NCBI RefSeq assembly: GCF_003601985.1
Contig: NZ_QZXA01000005.1
Span: 248,001 to 312,000 of the forward strand
Reading direction: 5' to 3'
Length of the DNA stretch: 64,000 nucleotides
Origin: Mesorhizobium jarvisii
Lineage (GTDB): Bacteria > Pseudomonadota > Alphaproteobacteria > Rhizobiales > Rhizobiaceae
Below are positions 27,389 through 38,319 of the stretch, one piece after another. Each line of letters opens with the position of its first letter. Position 1 is the stretch's first letter. A model generated the notes under the pieces. The model did not search any database. It had not been told where the DNA came from and saw only the letters and a list, made by a program, of their open reading frames with translations. A program made the position numbers and the translations under genes.

Positions 27389-28249
27389 TTGAACGAATAT
27401 TTCCTGCTGCCGCTGGCCTCGTTGCCCTTCCCAAACATCAACCCGATCCTCATCCAGATCGGGCCGCTGGCGGTGCACTGGTACGGCGTCGGCTACATCG
27501 TCGGCATCCTCTTTGCCTGGTGGTATGCCAAGCGGCTCGCCGCCAATCCGAAGCTTTGGCCCGACGGTATCCTGCCTATGAAGCCGGAGGATCTCGACGA
27601 TTTCATCGTCTGGGCGGCCATCGGAGTCGTCCTCGGCGGTCGCACCGGCTATGTGCTGTTTTATGACCTGGCGCGCTATATCGCGCACCCGCTCGACATC
27701 TTCGCCGTCTGGCAAGGCGGCATGTCGTTCCATGGCGGCCTGCTTGGCGTCATCCTCGCCATGACGCTGTTTTCCATCAAGCGCGGCATCCGCACTTGGT
27801 CGCTGTTCGATGTCGTGGCCGCCGGCGTGCCGGTTGGGCTCGGTCTGGTGCGCGTCGCCAACTTCATCAATTCCGAGCTCTGGGGCCGGCCGACGGATGT
27901 GCCCTGGGCAATAGAATTCCCCAATGGCGGGCCGTTCACCCGCCATCCGAGCCAGCTCTACGAGGCCCTGCTCGAGGGCCTGGTTCTGTTCCTGGTCCTG
28001 CGCATCCTCACCCATTCGCGCCTCAAGCTGAAGACGCCGCGCTTCGTCGGCGGCGCCTTCATCTGCGGCTATGGCCTGTCGCGCATCTTCGTCGAGTTCT
28101 TCCGCGAACCCGACCAGCAGCTCGGCTACCTCCTCGGCACCAACTGGCTGACAATGGGCATGATCTTGTCGACGCCGATGGTGTTGGCCGGCATCTGGGC
28201 GATGGCCACAGCCAAGCCGGTGAAGCAAGCACAGCCGCAGGCGACATGA
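27389..28249 (+). CDS. lgt: Prolipoprotein diacylglyceryl transferase
   Basis: A 286-residue multi-span inner-membrane enzyme that adds diacylglycerol to the lipobox Cys of prolipoproteins. Seen: [33 protein letters not shown] (catalytic His region) and the Lgt signature region [16 protein letters not shown]. The start is TTG at 27389 (MNEYFLLPL). Its stop overlaps the next ATG (ATGA), so it is coupled to the methyltransferase gene. Confidence 0.95.
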   Translation: MNEYFLLPLASLPFPNINPILIQIGPLAVHWYGVGYIVGILFAWWYAKRLAANPKLWPDGILPMKPEDLDDFIVWAAIGVVLGGRTGYVLFYDLARYIAHPLDIFAVWQGGMSFHGGLLGVILAMTLFSIKRGIRTWSLFDVVAAGVPVGLGLVRVANFINSELWGRPTDVPWAIEFPNGGPFTRHPSQLYEALLEGLVLFLVLRILTHSRLKLKTPRFVGGAFICGYGLSRIFVEFFREPDQQLGYLLGTNWLTMGMILSTPMVLAGIWAMATAKPVKQAQPQAT

Positions 28250-29334
28250 CGCGGCTGAAGACCCGCATCGTCGACCTGATCGAGGCGCTCGGCCCCCTTC
28301 CCGTCAACGAATACATGGCCATGTGCCTGTTCGACCCCGCGGACGGCTACTACACGACACGCGAGCCCTTCGGCGCCGCTGGCGACTTCGTCACCGCGCC
28401 GGAGATCAGCCAGATGTTCGGCGAACTCGTCGCGGTCTGGCTTTATCAAGCTTGGACAGCGATTGGCCGGCCGATGCCAGTGACCATCGCCGAGATCGGC
28501 CCCGGTCGCGGCACGCTGATGAAGGACATGCTGCGCACCCTGTCGCGGCTCGATCCTGATCTGGCCAATGGCGCCGCCTTCGCCATGATCGAGACCAGCC
28601 CGCGCCTGACTGAAATCCAGAAGCAGACGCTCGACGTGACACCTTTCGCGGTTCGTTGGCACGAGACCATCGACACCCTGCCCGATCAGCCGCTGCTCAT
28701 CGTCGGCAATGAATTGTTCGACGCCGTGCCGGTCCGCCAGTTCGTCCGCGCCGGCACGGGCTGGCGCGAGCGCATGGTCGGCCTCGACGACGAGGAGACG
28801 CTCTGTTTCTTCGCCGGCGCCGGCTCGGTCGACCCGACGCTGCTGCCCCCCGACGCCGCTGAAGCGCCGCAGGGCGCGATCGTCGAAGTGGCACCGGCTC
28901 GCACCGCGCTGATGGCCGCCATTGCCGGCCGCATGGCCCCAAACGGCGGCGCCGGCCTGTTTCTCGACTATGGCCATCTGCAGCCGGGGGTCGGCGACAC
29001 GCTGCAGGCTCTGCGCCAGCACAATCACGAAGATGTGCTTGCCAACCCCGGCGAGGCCGATCTCACCTCGCATGTCGATTTCGCCGCCCTTGCCGCCACC
29101 GTGCGCGCATATGGTCTCGACGCCCATCTGTCGACGCAAGGCGATTTCCTGCTCGGCATGGGCATTCTCGAGCGCGCCGGCCGGCTTGGCGCCGATGGCG
29201 ACCAGGCGGCCCGCGACAAGATATCAGGCGATGTCGAGCGTCTCGCCGGGCCGCAAGCCATGGGCGAACTGTTCAAGGTGCTTGCCGTCCTGCCGCGCGG
29301 AGTGCCGATCCGGCCCTTTTCGACGGCGGATTGA
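28246..29334 (+). CDS. MidA/NDUFAF7-like SAM-dependent methyltransferase
   Basis: A 362-residue protein: [20 protein letters not shown] and [20 protein letters not shown] at the N-terminus, SAM-binding [17 protein letters not shown], and [17 protein letters not shown]. These are the hallmarks of the MidA family; the mitochondrial member NDUFAF7 methylates an arginine of a complex I subunit. Bacterial role is likely similar. Conserved neighbour of lgt and pgeF in Rhizobiales. Overlaps lgt by four bases. Confidence 0.93.
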   Translation: MTRLKTRIVDLIEALGPLPVNEYMAMCLFDPADGYYTTREPFGAAGDFVTAPEISQMFGELVAVWLYQAWTAIGRPMPVTIAEIGPGRGTLMKDMLRTLSRLDPDLANGAAFAMIETSPRLTEIQKQTLDVTPFAVRWHETIDTLPDQPLLIVGNELFDAVPVRQFVRAGTGWRERMVGLDDEETLCFFAGAGSVDPTLLPPDAAEAPQGAIVEVAPARTALMAAIAGRMAPNGGAGLFLDYGHLQPGVGDTLQALRQHNHEDVLANPGEADLTSHVDFAALAATVRAYGLDAHLSTQGDFLLGMGILERAGRLGADGDQAARDKISGDVERLAGPQAMGELFKVLAVLPRGVPIRPFSTAD

Positions 29335-29450
29335 CTTTTCACCGCTACCCCTCCCAATCTCGCGTCCGGTAAAAGAGCGGCCGAACCGCCGGCCGTCTCG
29401 CTTCCCGACTTTTTCTTGACGAAACCGCCCACACGGACAACAACGCCCGC

Positions 29451-30245
29451 ATGCTGAATCAGACCAAACCGGATCCCGTTCGGTCACCGCTGCTGGACAA
29501 GGCGCAGGCACAAGGCATCCGCCATGGCTATTTCACCCGCACGGGTGGGGTCTCGACCGGCATCTACCAGGGGCTCAACATCGGCACCGGGTCGGATGAC
29601 GACAAGGCGCTGGTGGCCGAGAATCGCGCCCGCGTCGCCGCCTGGATGGGCGTGCCGGCAAGCCATCTGCTGACCGCCTGGCAGGTCCATTCGCCCGACG
29701 TCATTATCGCCAGGGAACCCTTTGCCGGCGAACGGCCCAAGGCCGATGCCATCGTCACCGACCGCCCGGGCATCGCCATCGGCGCCTCGACCGCCGACTG
29801 TGGCCCGGTGCTGTTTGCCGATTCCGGCGCACGCATCATCGGCGCGGCGCATGCCGGCTGGAAAGGCGCTTTTACGGGCGTGCTGGAAAACACCATTGCC
29901 GCCATGGAAAGCCTGGGCGCCCGGCGCGAAAACATCGTCGCCGTGCTCGGCCCCTCGATCGGCCCCGCCAATTACGAAGTCGGGCCGGAATTCGTCGCCC
30001 GCTTCGTCGAGGCCGACGCGGAAAACATCGGCTATTTCGCGCCCTCCGCCACATCAGGCCATGCCATGTTCGACCTCGTCAGCTACACGGTCGACCGGCT
30101 CATCAGGGCCGGCGTGACCGCTGAAGGCCTCGGCCGCTGCACCTATGCCGAGGAAGATTTGTTTTACTCCTACCGGCGCACCACGCACCGCAAGGAACCC
30201 GATTACGGCCGGCAGGTTTCGGCCATCGTTTTGGAGAGTGAATAA
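29451..30245 (+). CDS. pgeF: Peptidoglycan editing factor PgeF (laccase domain)
   Basis: A 264-residue YfiH/DUF152 protein with the metal/active-site motifs STADCGPVLFADSG and GAAHAGWKGAFTGVLENTI, and the end YSYRRTTHRKEPDYGRQVS. In E. coli PgeF removes L-Ser wrongly placed in muropeptides. It sits downstream of lgt-midA in a cell-envelope run, and its TAA overlaps the start of the M24 gene. Confidence 0.93.
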   Translation: MLNQTKPDPVRSPLLDKAQAQGIRHGYFTRTGGVSTGIYQGLNIGTGSDDDKALVAENRARVAAWMGVPASHLLTAWQVHSPDVIIAREPFAGERPKADAIVTDRPGIAIGASTADCGPVLFADSGARIIGAAHAGWKGAFTGVLENTIAAMESLGARRENIVAVLGPSIGPANYEVGPEFVARFVEADAENIGYFAPSATSGHAMFDLVSYTVDRLIRAGVTAEGLGRCTYAEEDLFYSYRRTTHRKEPDYGRQVSAIVLESE

Positions 30246-31396
30246 TGGCGCTGCATTTTGAACGATCGGAATTTGACGCGCGGCGCGACCGGCTGATGAT
30301 CGAGATGGCCGAGAAGAAGCTCGACGCCATCCTGCTGTTCGCGCAGGAAAGCATGTACTGGCTGACCGGCTACGACACGTTCGGCTTCTGCTTCTTCCAG
30401 TGCCTGGTGGTGAAGGCCGACGGCTCGATGGTGCTCTTGACCCGCTCGGCCGACCTGCGCCAGGCGCGCCACACCTCGATCATCGACAACATCGTGCTGT
30501 GGACCGACCGCAACGGCGCCAACCCGGCGGTCGACCTGCGCAACCTGCTCAACGACCTCGACCTGCTTGGCGCCCGTATTGGGGTCGAATACGACACCCA
30601 TGGCCTGACCGCCTACAATGGCCGCCGGCTGGACGAGCAGTTGCAGACCTTCGGCCAGATCGCCGACGCATCCGGCATTGTCGGCCGGCTGCGACTGTTC
30701 AAGAGCCCGGCCGAGATCGCCAAGGCCGAGAAGGCCGCCAATCTCTCCGACGACGCGCTGGACGCGGCACTGCCGCTGATCAAGCAGGGCGGCGACGAGG
30801 CGCTGATCCTGGCCGCCATGCAGGGCGCGATCTTTGCCGGCGGCGGCGACTATCCCGCCAATGAGTTCATCATCGGTTCGGGCGTCGATGCGCTGCTGTG
30901 CCGCTACAAGGCCGGCCGCCGCAAGCTCACCAAGAACGACCAGCTGACGCTCGAATGGGCCGGTGTCTTCCATCACTACCATGCGCCGATGATGCGCACG
31001 GTGCTGACCGGCAAGGTGTCGAAGCGCCATCAGGAGCTGTTCGACGCCGCGCGTGCCGCCCTTCTCGCGGTGGAAAAGGCGATGACGCCGGGCAATACGT
31101 TCGGCGACGTCTTCGACGCCCACGCCCGCACCATGGAGGCGCACGGCCTGACCAAGCACCGGCTGAACGCCTGCGGCTACTCCGTCGGCGCCCGCTTCAC
31201 GCCGTCCTGGATGGACATGCCGATGTTCTACCAGGGCAATCCCGAGCCGATCGCGCCGCACATGACGCTGTTCGCCCACATGATCATCATGGATTCCGAG
31301 ACCGAGACGGCGATGACGCTTGGCCGCACCTACCTGACCACCGAATCCCAGCCGAAGCCGCTTTCCCGCCATGATCTCGACTTGATCGTACAGTGA
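30245..31396 (+). CDS. M24 (creatinase/prolidase fold) protein, noncanonical active site
   Basis: A 383-residue protein with a creatinase N-domain (about 1-155) and a pita-bread C-domain (about 165-370). Where active prolidases have DxGxxxxGYxSDxTRT, this has LEWAGVFHHYHAPMMRT. The usual GHGxGxxxHExP is GYSVGARFTPSWMDMP, and the Glu of the IEPG motif is not evident (LFAHMIIMDSETET). So the usual five metal ligands are largely lost, as in creatinase and some ectoine-hydrolase-like members that work without metal. It overlaps the pgeF stop codon by one base (TAATG). Substrate unknown. Confidence 0.85.
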   Translation: MALHFERSEFDARRDRLMIEMAEKKLDAILLFAQESMYWLTGYDTFGFCFFQCLVVKADGSMVLLTRSADLRQARHTSIIDNIVLWTDRNGANPAVDLRNLLNDLDLLGARIGVEYDTHGLTAYNGRRLDEQLQTFGQIADASGIVGRLRLFKSPAEIAKAEKAANLSDDALDAALPLIKQGGDEALILAAMQGAIFAGGGDYPANEFIIGSGVDALLCRYKAGRRKLTKNDQLTLEWAGVFHHYHAPMMRTVLTGKVSKRHQELFDAARAALLAVEKAMTPGNTFGDVFDAHARTMEAHGLTKHRLNACGYSVGARFTPSWMDMPMFYQGNPEPIAPHMTLFAHMIIMDSETETAMTLGRTYLTTESQPKPLSRHDLDLIVQ

Positions 31397-31439
31397 ATCC
31401 ATAATGGGAGGCGTTCTTCGCCAAGGAGTTAGAAGGCAA

Positions 31440-32054
31440 ATGAGACGATCGCATGTGACGACCGTGTCATTGCTTGTGGCATTGGCTCTGGCTGCCTGCA
31501 CCAACGCAAAGGACGTTCTCGAACCTTCCGCCATCACCCCTCCGGCGACTTCGGGGCCGGTTGCGCCGGGAGCCCAGGGCAGCACGACGGCCACCGTTGC
31601 AGTTGCGTCACCCACCGCGCCTGCTGCAACCACCACCACGCCGCTCACCTCGGCGCAAAGTGCTGCCATCCTGTCGAAGACACGGCTGCAGATCGCGCCG
31701 ATCGTCGGTGCTTCGGTCGAGGCCGCGACCCCGCTGACGGCGGAACTGCAGACGCGCGCCAGGCAGCGTGGAATTACGCTCGCCGGCAGCGCCGACCAGA
31801 CCGCGACCCATGTGCTGAAAGGCTATTTCTCGGCGATTTCGGAGGGCAAGGACACCACCGTCATCTATGTCTGGGACGTCTACGACCCCTCGGGCAACCG
31901 CTTGCACCGCATCAACGGCCAGATGAAGGCGCCTTCGGTCAGCTCCGGCACGGGCGCCGACAGCTGGAAGGGCGTCTCTCCGGCCACCATGCAGGCGATC
32001 GCCGACCAGACCATCGACCAGTTCGCGGCATTCCTGGGTGGCAAGGCTGGCTAG
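31440..32054 (+). CDS. Lipoprotein of unknown function
   Basis: A 204-residue lipoprotein: signal peptide MRRSHVTTVSLLVALALAAC with the lipobox LAAC, a Thr/Ala/Pro-rich linker (about 30-75), then a conserved-looking domain (about 78-200) containing GASVEAATPLTAELQTRARQ, HVLKGYFSAISEGKDTTVIY, VWDVYDPSGNRLHRINGQM. The ATG at 31440 is chosen because the signal peptide starts there. Being downstream of lgt fits with a lipidated product, but the function is not recognised. Confidence 0.8.
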   Translation: MRRSHVTTVSLLVALALAACTNAKDVLEPSAITPPATSGPVAPGAQGSTTATVAVASPTAPAATTTTPLTSAQSAAILSKTRLQIAPIVGASVEAATPLTAELQTRARQRGITLAGSADQTATHVLKGYFSAISEGKDTTVIYVWDVYDPSGNRLHRINGQMKAPSVSSGTGADSWKGVSPATMQAIADQTIDQFAAFLGGKAG

Positions 32055-32222
32055 CAAGGCATGCTTGAGTGTTGCCTCTCGGCGATGGCACGAACCTTTC
32101 TTCAGCTTAGCCGGCGGATTCCCGATCTCGGCGCTTGCAATACCAGCGCGGGCCGCTAAAAGCCCGATTAAAAGGTCCGGGAGAGTCTGTCAGGCCTTCC
32201 CATCCTCCACCAGGAACGGTGC

Positions 32223-33158
<936 letters not shown>

Positions 33159-33300
33159 CCCCCCGCGATCGACGAAACGTCGGCCGGGCGCAGCGTACGC
33201 CCCTACCGTCGGCTCCTTGTCTGCGCCCCTCGCGAGCAGACATTTCTCCTGGCGCGCCCGCCGTGGCATACTGCCCCCGTAGACAATGGAGGAGTAGCAT

Positions 33301-34278
33301 ATGCCAATCCGGCGAAGGACTTTGCTCGGGCTTGCCGTTTCCGTCGCGGCTCTCTTTTCGGCGCCGACGGCTTGGGCCGCCGATTTCCCGGACCGGACCA
33401 TCACGATGGTTGTTCCCTTTTCCGCGGGCGGCTCCACGGACCTGGTCGCTCGCCTCGTCGCCAACAAGATGTCCGAAAACCTCGGCCAGCAGATTGTCGT
33501 TGAAAATGTCGGCGGCGCCGGCGGCAGCATCGGCGCGGCCCAGGTCGCCCGGGCGGATCCGGACGGCTACACGATTCTGATGGGCACGGTTGCGACACAC
33601 GCACTCAACCCGCTCATCCTCAAGACCAAGCCCTACGATGCGGAGAAGGATTTTGCTCCGATATCGCTGCTTGTGCTGGTACCGAACGTCCTGGTCGTGA
33701 ACCCTCAATTTCCAGCCAAGGACGTCAAGGAACTGATCGACCTATTGAAGAAGGACCCGGACAAATACGCCTACGCTTCATCGGGCAACGGCACCCCGCT
33801 GCATCTCTCGGGCGAGCTTTTCAAGACGATGGCCGGCGTGAGCATGCAGCACATACCCTATAAGGGCGCCGGGCCGGCCCTGAACGACGTCATCGCCAAT
33901 CAGGTGCCGATGATGTTCGACAACCTGCCGTCTTCATCGGGGCATATCAAGGGCGGGACGCTGAGGGCCCTGGGCGTCACCACCAAGGAGCGCGTTCCCT
34001 CCTTCCCTGACGTGCCGGCAATCGCCGAAACCATTCCTGGCTATGAAACCTACAGCTGGAACGCCCTGTTCGCGCCCGCCGGCACCCCGGCGGACGTGAT
34101 CGAGGTTCTTCACAAGGCAGCAGCCAAGGCGCTGCAGGATCCCGATGTGATTGCGCGCATGGGCCAATTCAGCGCCACGATCGTGGCCTCCACCCCGGAA
34201 GAGTTGGCAACGCATGTGAAGGCTGAACTCGCCAAGTGGGAGCCGATCGTCAAGGCGAGCGGCGTTCAGATGGACTAG
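33301..34278 (+). CDS. Orphan Bug/TctC-type periplasmic binding protein
   Basis: A 325-residue exported protein: Sec signal peptide (about 1-27, MPIRRRTLLGLAVSVAALFS..AWAA), then FPDRTITMVVPFSAGGSTDL, the first Bug signature, and the second around GNGTPLHLSGELFKTMAGV and HIPYKGAGPALNDVIANQVP. Bug proteins bind carboxylates, amino acids or aromatics for tripartite tricarboxylate transporters. No TctA/TctB genes are adjacent, which is common for this family. GGAGGAGTA precedes the ATG. Confidence 0.92.
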   Translation: MPIRRRTLLGLAVSVAALFSAPTAWAADFPDRTITMVVPFSAGGSTDLVARLVANKMSENLGQQIVVENVGGAGGSIGAAQVARADPDGYTILMGTVATHALNPLILKTKPYDAEKDFAPISLLVLVPNVLVVNPQFPAKDVKELIDLLKKDPDKYAYASSGNGTPLHLSGELFKTMAGVSMQHIPYKGAGPALNDVIANQVPMMFDNLPSSSGHIKGGTLRALGVTTKERVPSFPDVPAIAETIPGYETYSWNALFAPAGTPADVIEVLHKAAAKALQDPDVIARMGQFSATIVASTPEELATHVKAELAKWEPIVKASGVQMD

Positions 34279-34303
34279 GCGTCAGTGCGCTCGGCGCCGC
34301 TTA

Positions 34304-35182
34304 TTATGGCGCAGGAGCCTCAAGGCGAGGCGGGGCTCGCCTTATGCCTTCGCCATTGTCTCGCGCGCCGCGCATATAGCCGCGCGGCGACGAGCCCAGC
34401 ATGCGCTTGAACATGGTGATGAAGGCCGGCACGCTGTCATAGCCCAGATCGAGCGCCACCCGGGTGATCGGCTCGCCATCGGCGAGCCGCGGCAGCGCCG
34501 CGAACAGGCAGGCCTGCTGGCGCCATGTCGACAGCGACAGGCCGGTCTGGCGCTGGAAGGCGCGCGTGAAGGAGCGCCGGCTCATGCCGGCGGCATCGGC
34601 CCATTCGTCGATCGTCGCATGCGGTGAAGGTGCGGCGACGAAGCGGCGGCACAGCGCCGCCAGCCTTGCATCGGACGGGAATGGCAGACCGAGCGGCCGT
34701 TCCGGCAAGGTCGGGATCTCATGCAGCAACAGCTTCATGATCAACCCGCCGCGTCCTTCCAGTTCGCCGCCTTGCGGCAGCTTCTCTGATTCCACGATCA
34801 GGCTGTGCATCAACGCGGTGACGCCGACGACGCGCAAGCCTTCCGGCAGCCCCGGGATCGCGCCCGGCATGACATAGACCGAGCGCATCGAGACATCGCC
34901 CAGCATCTCGACGGAATGCTCGATGCCGGCCGGAATCCACATCGCATGGTCTGGCGGCACCATCCAGCGCCCATGCCGCGTCGTCACCAGCACGACGCCG
35001 ACCAGCGCGTGCAGCAACTGGCTGCGCCTGTGGCGGTGTTGCGGCACGTGATAGCCGTCGGGATATTCGGTCGGCAACGCCACCGCCGGCCCGGCGACTT
35101 CCTCCAGCCATTGCCAGCGGCTCTGGTGCAATTGGCCGAGATCGGCATTGCCGGCGCGGAAGATTTCCCTGCCATGCGGCAT
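34304..35182 (-). CDS. AraC family transcriptional regulator
   Basis: A 292-residue regulator with an N-terminal cupin domain (HVPQHRHRRSQLLHALVGVV; MWIPAGIEHSVEML) and a C-terminal double helix-turn-helix (TIDEWADAAGMSRRSFTRAF; PITRVALDLGYDSVPAFITM ending GSSPRGYMR). I chose MPHGREIF (35182); a GTG at 35221 would add 13 residues. It is divergent from the Fsr-type exporter, so it probably controls that gene. Confidence 0.92.
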   Translation of the reverse strand: MPHGREIFRAGNADLGQLHQSRWQWLEEVAGPAVALPTEYPDGYHVPQHRHRRSQLLHALVGVVLVTTRHGRWMVPPDHAMWIPAGIEHSVEMLGDVSMRSVYVMPGAIPGLPEGLRVVGVTALMHSLIVESEKLPQGGELEGRGGLIMKLLLHEIPTLPERPLGLPFPSDARLAALCRRFVAAPSPHATIDEWADAAGMSRRSFTRAFQRQTGLSLSTWRQQACLFAALPRLADGEPITRVALDLGYDSVPAFITMFKRMLGSSPRGYMRGARDNGEGIRRAPPRLEAPAP

Positions 35183-35333
35183 CTTGTATGGCCCACTTGC
35201 GAAACTATTGGACCAAACCACGAAAGAAGTCGCGCGGCAAGCGGCCTATAAGGCAACCGTCCCTAAGGTGGCCGCGGGAGCGTCCGCCAGATTGCCTGCG
35301 GGCGTGCCCGCCAAAAAGACCACGGAGCCTGCC

Positions 35334-36563
35334 TTGACCGATACGACAGCCGCCAGCGTCGCGTCACCAGCGACCGCCAGTCACGCCTCTGCCCAGGCGA
35401 CGGCCTTCACCGTCATCCTGGCGGTGAGCTTCTGCCATTGCATCAACGACATCATGCAGTCGCTGCTATCGGCCATTTATCCGCTTCTGAAACAGAATTA
35501 CGGCCTCGATTTCTGGCAGATCGGCCTGCTGACCTTCACCTTCCAGGTGACGGCGTCCTTGCTGCAGCCGGTGATCGGCATGATCACCGACAAGCGGCCG
35601 ATGCCCTATTCCCTGCCCTACGGCATGGCCTCGTCGCTGATCGGCCTGGTCGTGCTGGCCTATGCTGGGCACTATTATCTGCTCTTGATCGGCGCCTCGC
35701 TGATCGGCGTCGGCTCGGCGATCTTCCATCCCGAATCCTCGCGCATCGCGCGTTTCGCCTCGGGCGGCCGGTTTGGCCTGGCGCAGTCGCTATTCCAGGT
35801 CGGCGGCAATTTCGGCCAGTCGATGGGGCCGCTGCTGGCGGCCTTCATCGTCGTGCCGTTCGGACAGACCAGCATCTCCTGGTTCGCCGTCGGCTCGCTG
35901 ATCGGCATCGTCGTTTTGTGGCAGGTCGGCGGCTGGTACAGCCGCTTGCGCGCCGCGCAAGGCACCCGCAAGGCGGCAAGCTTCGTCTCGCCCTTCCCGC
36001 GCCGCAAGGTTATGAGCGCACTGGTCGTGCTGACGCTGCTGGTGCTGAGCAAGAACGCCTACATCGCCAGCCTTGCCAGCTACTACACCTTCTACTCCAT
36101 CCATAAGTTCGGAGTGTCGGTGCAGATGAGCCAGGTGATGCTGTTCCTGTTCCTCGGCGCCTCGGCGCTGGGCATCCTGCTCGGCGGCCCGTTCGGCGAT
36201 CGCTACGGACAGAAGGCGATGATCTGGTTCTCGATCGTCGGCGTGCTGCCCTTCACGCTGGCGCTCCCCTACGCCAATCTGGAATGGACGATGGTGCTGA
36301 CCGTTCTGATCGGCCTCATCCTCTCGTCGGCCTTCTCCAACATCGTCGTCTTTGCCCAGGAACTGGTGCCGGGCCGCGTCGGCATGATCGCCGGCATCTT
36401 CTTCGGCTTCGCCTTCGGCATGGGCGGCATTGCCGCCGCCGTGCTCGGCGTCGTCGCCGACATGAAGGGCATCGATTTCGTCTTCCAGATCTGCTCGTAT
36501 CTGCCGTTCCTGGGCCTGCTGACGGTGTTCCTGCCCAATATGAAGGAAGCAAGAAAAGCCTAG
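35334..36563 (+). CDS. MFS exporter, fosmidomycin-resistance (Fsr) type
   Basis: A 409-residue, twelve-helix major facilitator. The run CHCINDIMQSLLSAIYPLL, ITDKRPMPYSLPYGMASSLI and IFHPESSRIARFASGGRFGL, then AQSLFQVGGNFGQSMGPLL, is typical of Fsr proteins. I chose TTG 35334 (MTDTTAAS), which has CGGAG upstream. The longer in-frame ORF from 35148 would add 62 low-complexity residues that overlap the AraC gene and its promoter. Exports an unknown small molecule; likely regulated by the divergent AraC protein. Confidence 0.9.
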   Translation: MTDTTAASVASPATASHASAQATAFTVILAVSFCHCINDIMQSLLSAIYPLLKQNYGLDFWQIGLLTFTFQVTASLLQPVIGMITDKRPMPYSLPYGMASSLIGLVVLAYAGHYYLLLIGASLIGVGSAIFHPESSRIARFASGGRFGLAQSLFQVGGNFGQSMGPLLAAFIVVPFGQTSISWFAVGSLIGIVVLWQVGGWYSRLRAAQGTRKAASFVSPFPRRKVMSALVVLTLLVLSKNAYIASLASYYTFYSIHKFGVSVQMSQVMLFLFLGASALGILLGGPFGDRYGQKAMIWFSIVGVLPFTLALPYANLEWTMVLTVLIGLILSSAFSNIVVFAQELVPGRVGMIAGIFFGFAFGMGGIAAAVLGVVADMKGIDFVFQICSYLPFLGLLTVFLPNMKEARKA

Positions 36564-36696
36564 ACAGTCGTTGCTAAAGACGGAGGCAGCGTGGGCGTGG
36601 ATAAGATCATACGCCGCGTTGCCCTCCTTCTCACGCGGCGAAGCAAGGCTCCAAGGCCGGTTTCGGGCATGGCAACTCGTTCAGTGAACGGGCGTA

Positions 36697-37074
36697 TCAG
36701 GTGCCGGCGGGATCAAGAAAAACAAAAAGAGAGTGGATCAGGTTGCCGTGCAAATGCGCGACATCGATCCCGGTGACGGCGACAGGGCCGTTGAGCGGCC
36801 CGGACTGCCATTGCAGCCGCCCGACGCCGTGATGGCCGACGGCAGGGCCCGTCGCCGTGAAGGCGAACGTCGGCGGTAGGCTCGACAGCAGCTTACTCAC
36901 CGCATGATTGATGGCGGCATGGCCCGTTGCCGAAGCATCCGGCTCGTAAAGCACGGCATCGCCGGCGTAAAGTTCGCGGATCGCCACAAGGCGCCGGTCG
37001 GCATCGCGTTCGCCGAATACTCGCGCAAGGTTAGCCTGCATCAGGCCGTTGTAGTCGATCGATTCCGCGTTCAT
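36697..37074 (-). CDS. NTF2-like (SnoaL-type) protein
   Basis: A 125-residue single-domain protein with the SnoaL/NTF2 cone-fold pattern: RVFGERDADRRLVAIRELYA, GDAVLYEPDASATGHAAINH, and the end IDVAHLHGNLIHSLFVFLDP. Such small proteins may be isomerases, hydrolases or ligand-binding proteins; no substrate clue. It is 239 bases from the hydrolase gene on the same strand. Confidence 0.82.
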   Translation of the reverse strand: MNAESIDYNGLMQANLARVFGERDADRRLVAIRELYAGDAVLYEPDASATGHAAINHAVSKLLSSLPPTFAFTATGPAVGHHGVGRLQWQSGPLNGPVAVTGIDVAHLHGNLIHSLFVFLDPAGT

Positions 37075-37312
37075 TTTCCACCCTCCGGATCACGAATGCC
37101 GGAGGAGGCGGAGGGCGCAAAAACGCTCGATCCGATGTCTCACGCCTGTCCGGTCAAGAAACTATCGTTCACGGCCGCGCGCAATGCAACGCCCGGGCGA
37201 AGTGCGACCGCGACAGGCCGCCAGCGCTGCCAGGCGCGTCCGATGAGCATCGTCTGAAGCCGACCGAAGCACCCGCCGCAATGGCGGGTGCCGCTGTTGT
37301 GCCGGGTGCGAC

Positions 37313-38170
37313 CTATGCCTTGAAGAAGGCCAAAAGGTCGGCGTTGATGACATCGGCGTGGGTTGTCGCCATGCCGTGCGGGAAACCCTTGTAGACCTTG
37401 AGCTCGCCCTTCTTGAGCAGCTTGATCGACAGCAGCGCCGAGTCGGCGATCGGGACGATCTGGTCGTCGTCGCCATGCATGACCAGCACCGGCACGTCGA
37501 TCGCCTTCAGATCCTCGGTGAAGTCGGTTTCCGAGAAAGCCTTGATGCAATCGTAATGCGCCTTGGTGCCGCCCATCATGCCCTGGCGCCACCAATTGTC
37601 GACGACGCCTTGCGAAACCTCGGCGCCCGGACGGTTGAAGCCATAGAACGGACCGGCAGGAACGTCGCGGAAGAACTGGGCGCGGTCGGCAGCCTGGGCA
37701 GCGCGGAAACCGTCGAAGACCTCGATCGGCAGGCCGCCGGGATTGGCAGCCGTCTTGAGCATGATTGGCGGCACCGCGCCGATCAGCACCGCCTTGGCGA
37801 CGCGGCCGCCCGAGCCGTACTTCGCGACATAGCGCGCCACCTCGCCGCCGCCGGTCGAATGGCCGACATGGATAGCGTTCTTGAGGTCGAGATGCGCGGC
37901 AAGTTCAGCGACATCGGCGGCGTAGGTATCCATCTCGTTGCCGATATCCGTCTGCGTCGAGCGGCCATGGCCGCGCCGGTCATGGGCGATGACGCGGTAG
38001 CCTTGTGCCAGGAAGAACAGCATCTGTGCGTCCCAGTCGTCGCTGCTCAACGGCCAGCCATGATGGAAGACGATGGGCTGACCGGTTCCCCAGTCCTTGT
38101 AGAAAATCTGCGTGCCGTCCTTGGTGGTGATCGTGCCGCTGCCGGAACCGGATTTTGCCTGCGAAGCCAT
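37313..38170 (-). CDS. Alpha/beta hydrolase, cofactor-free haloperoxidase-like
   Basis: A 285-residue alpha/beta hydrolase: oxyanion region [32 protein letters not shown], nucleophile Ser in [15 protein letters not shown], acid in [15 protein letters not shown], and His in [15 protein letters not shown]. This is the chloroperoxidase/arylesterase group, which makes or breaks peracids. It is divergent from an OhrR-like peroxide-sensing regulator, with repeated TCGCGA sites between them, so it is probably induced by organic peroxide or a related stress. Confidence 0.93.
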   Translation of the reverse strand: MASQAKSGSGSGTITTKDGTQIFYKDWGTGQPIVFHHGWPLSSDDWDAQMLFFLAQGYRVIAHDRRGHGRSTQTDIGNEMDTYAADVAELAAHLDLKNAIHVGHSTGGGEVARYVAKYGSGGRVAKAVLIGAVPPIMLKTAANPGGLPIEVFDGFRAAQAADRAQFFRDVPAGPFYGFNRPGAEVSQGVVDNWWRQGMMGGTKAHYDCIKAFSETDFTEDLKAIDVPVLVMHGDDDQIVPIADSALLSIKLLKKGELKVYKGFPHGMATTHADVINADLLAFFKA

Positions 38171-38190
38171 CTCAATCTCCTTTGATTGGT

Positions 38191-38270
38191 TTTCGCGATA
38201 AACAATATCGCGATATCTATATGGCTAGCGCAGCGCGGAAGCCATGTCCACAAAAATATGTATCGCGATA
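38191..38270. promoter_or_regulatory. Three TATCGCGATA-type operators between hydrolase and ohrR-like genes
   Basis: TTTCGCGATAAA (38191), ATATCGCGATAT (38205-38216, perfect palindrome) and TATCGCGATA (38261-38270, perfect palindrome) lie in the divergent region, with a looser TTTCGTGGT/TTTCGTGATT pair beyond. Repetition at this place suggests binding of the MarR/OhrR-type product to shut both genes. Confidence 0.7.
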
Positions 38271-38319
38271 TCATTTTTCGTGGTACATATTTCGTGATTA
38301 ATCGGCAAAGGAATGCGTC

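Noticed and set aside
37096..37257. A 53-codon ORF between the NTF2-like and hydrolase genes
   Set aside because: No good ribosome-binding site, low-complexity sequence, lies in a promoter/3' end region.
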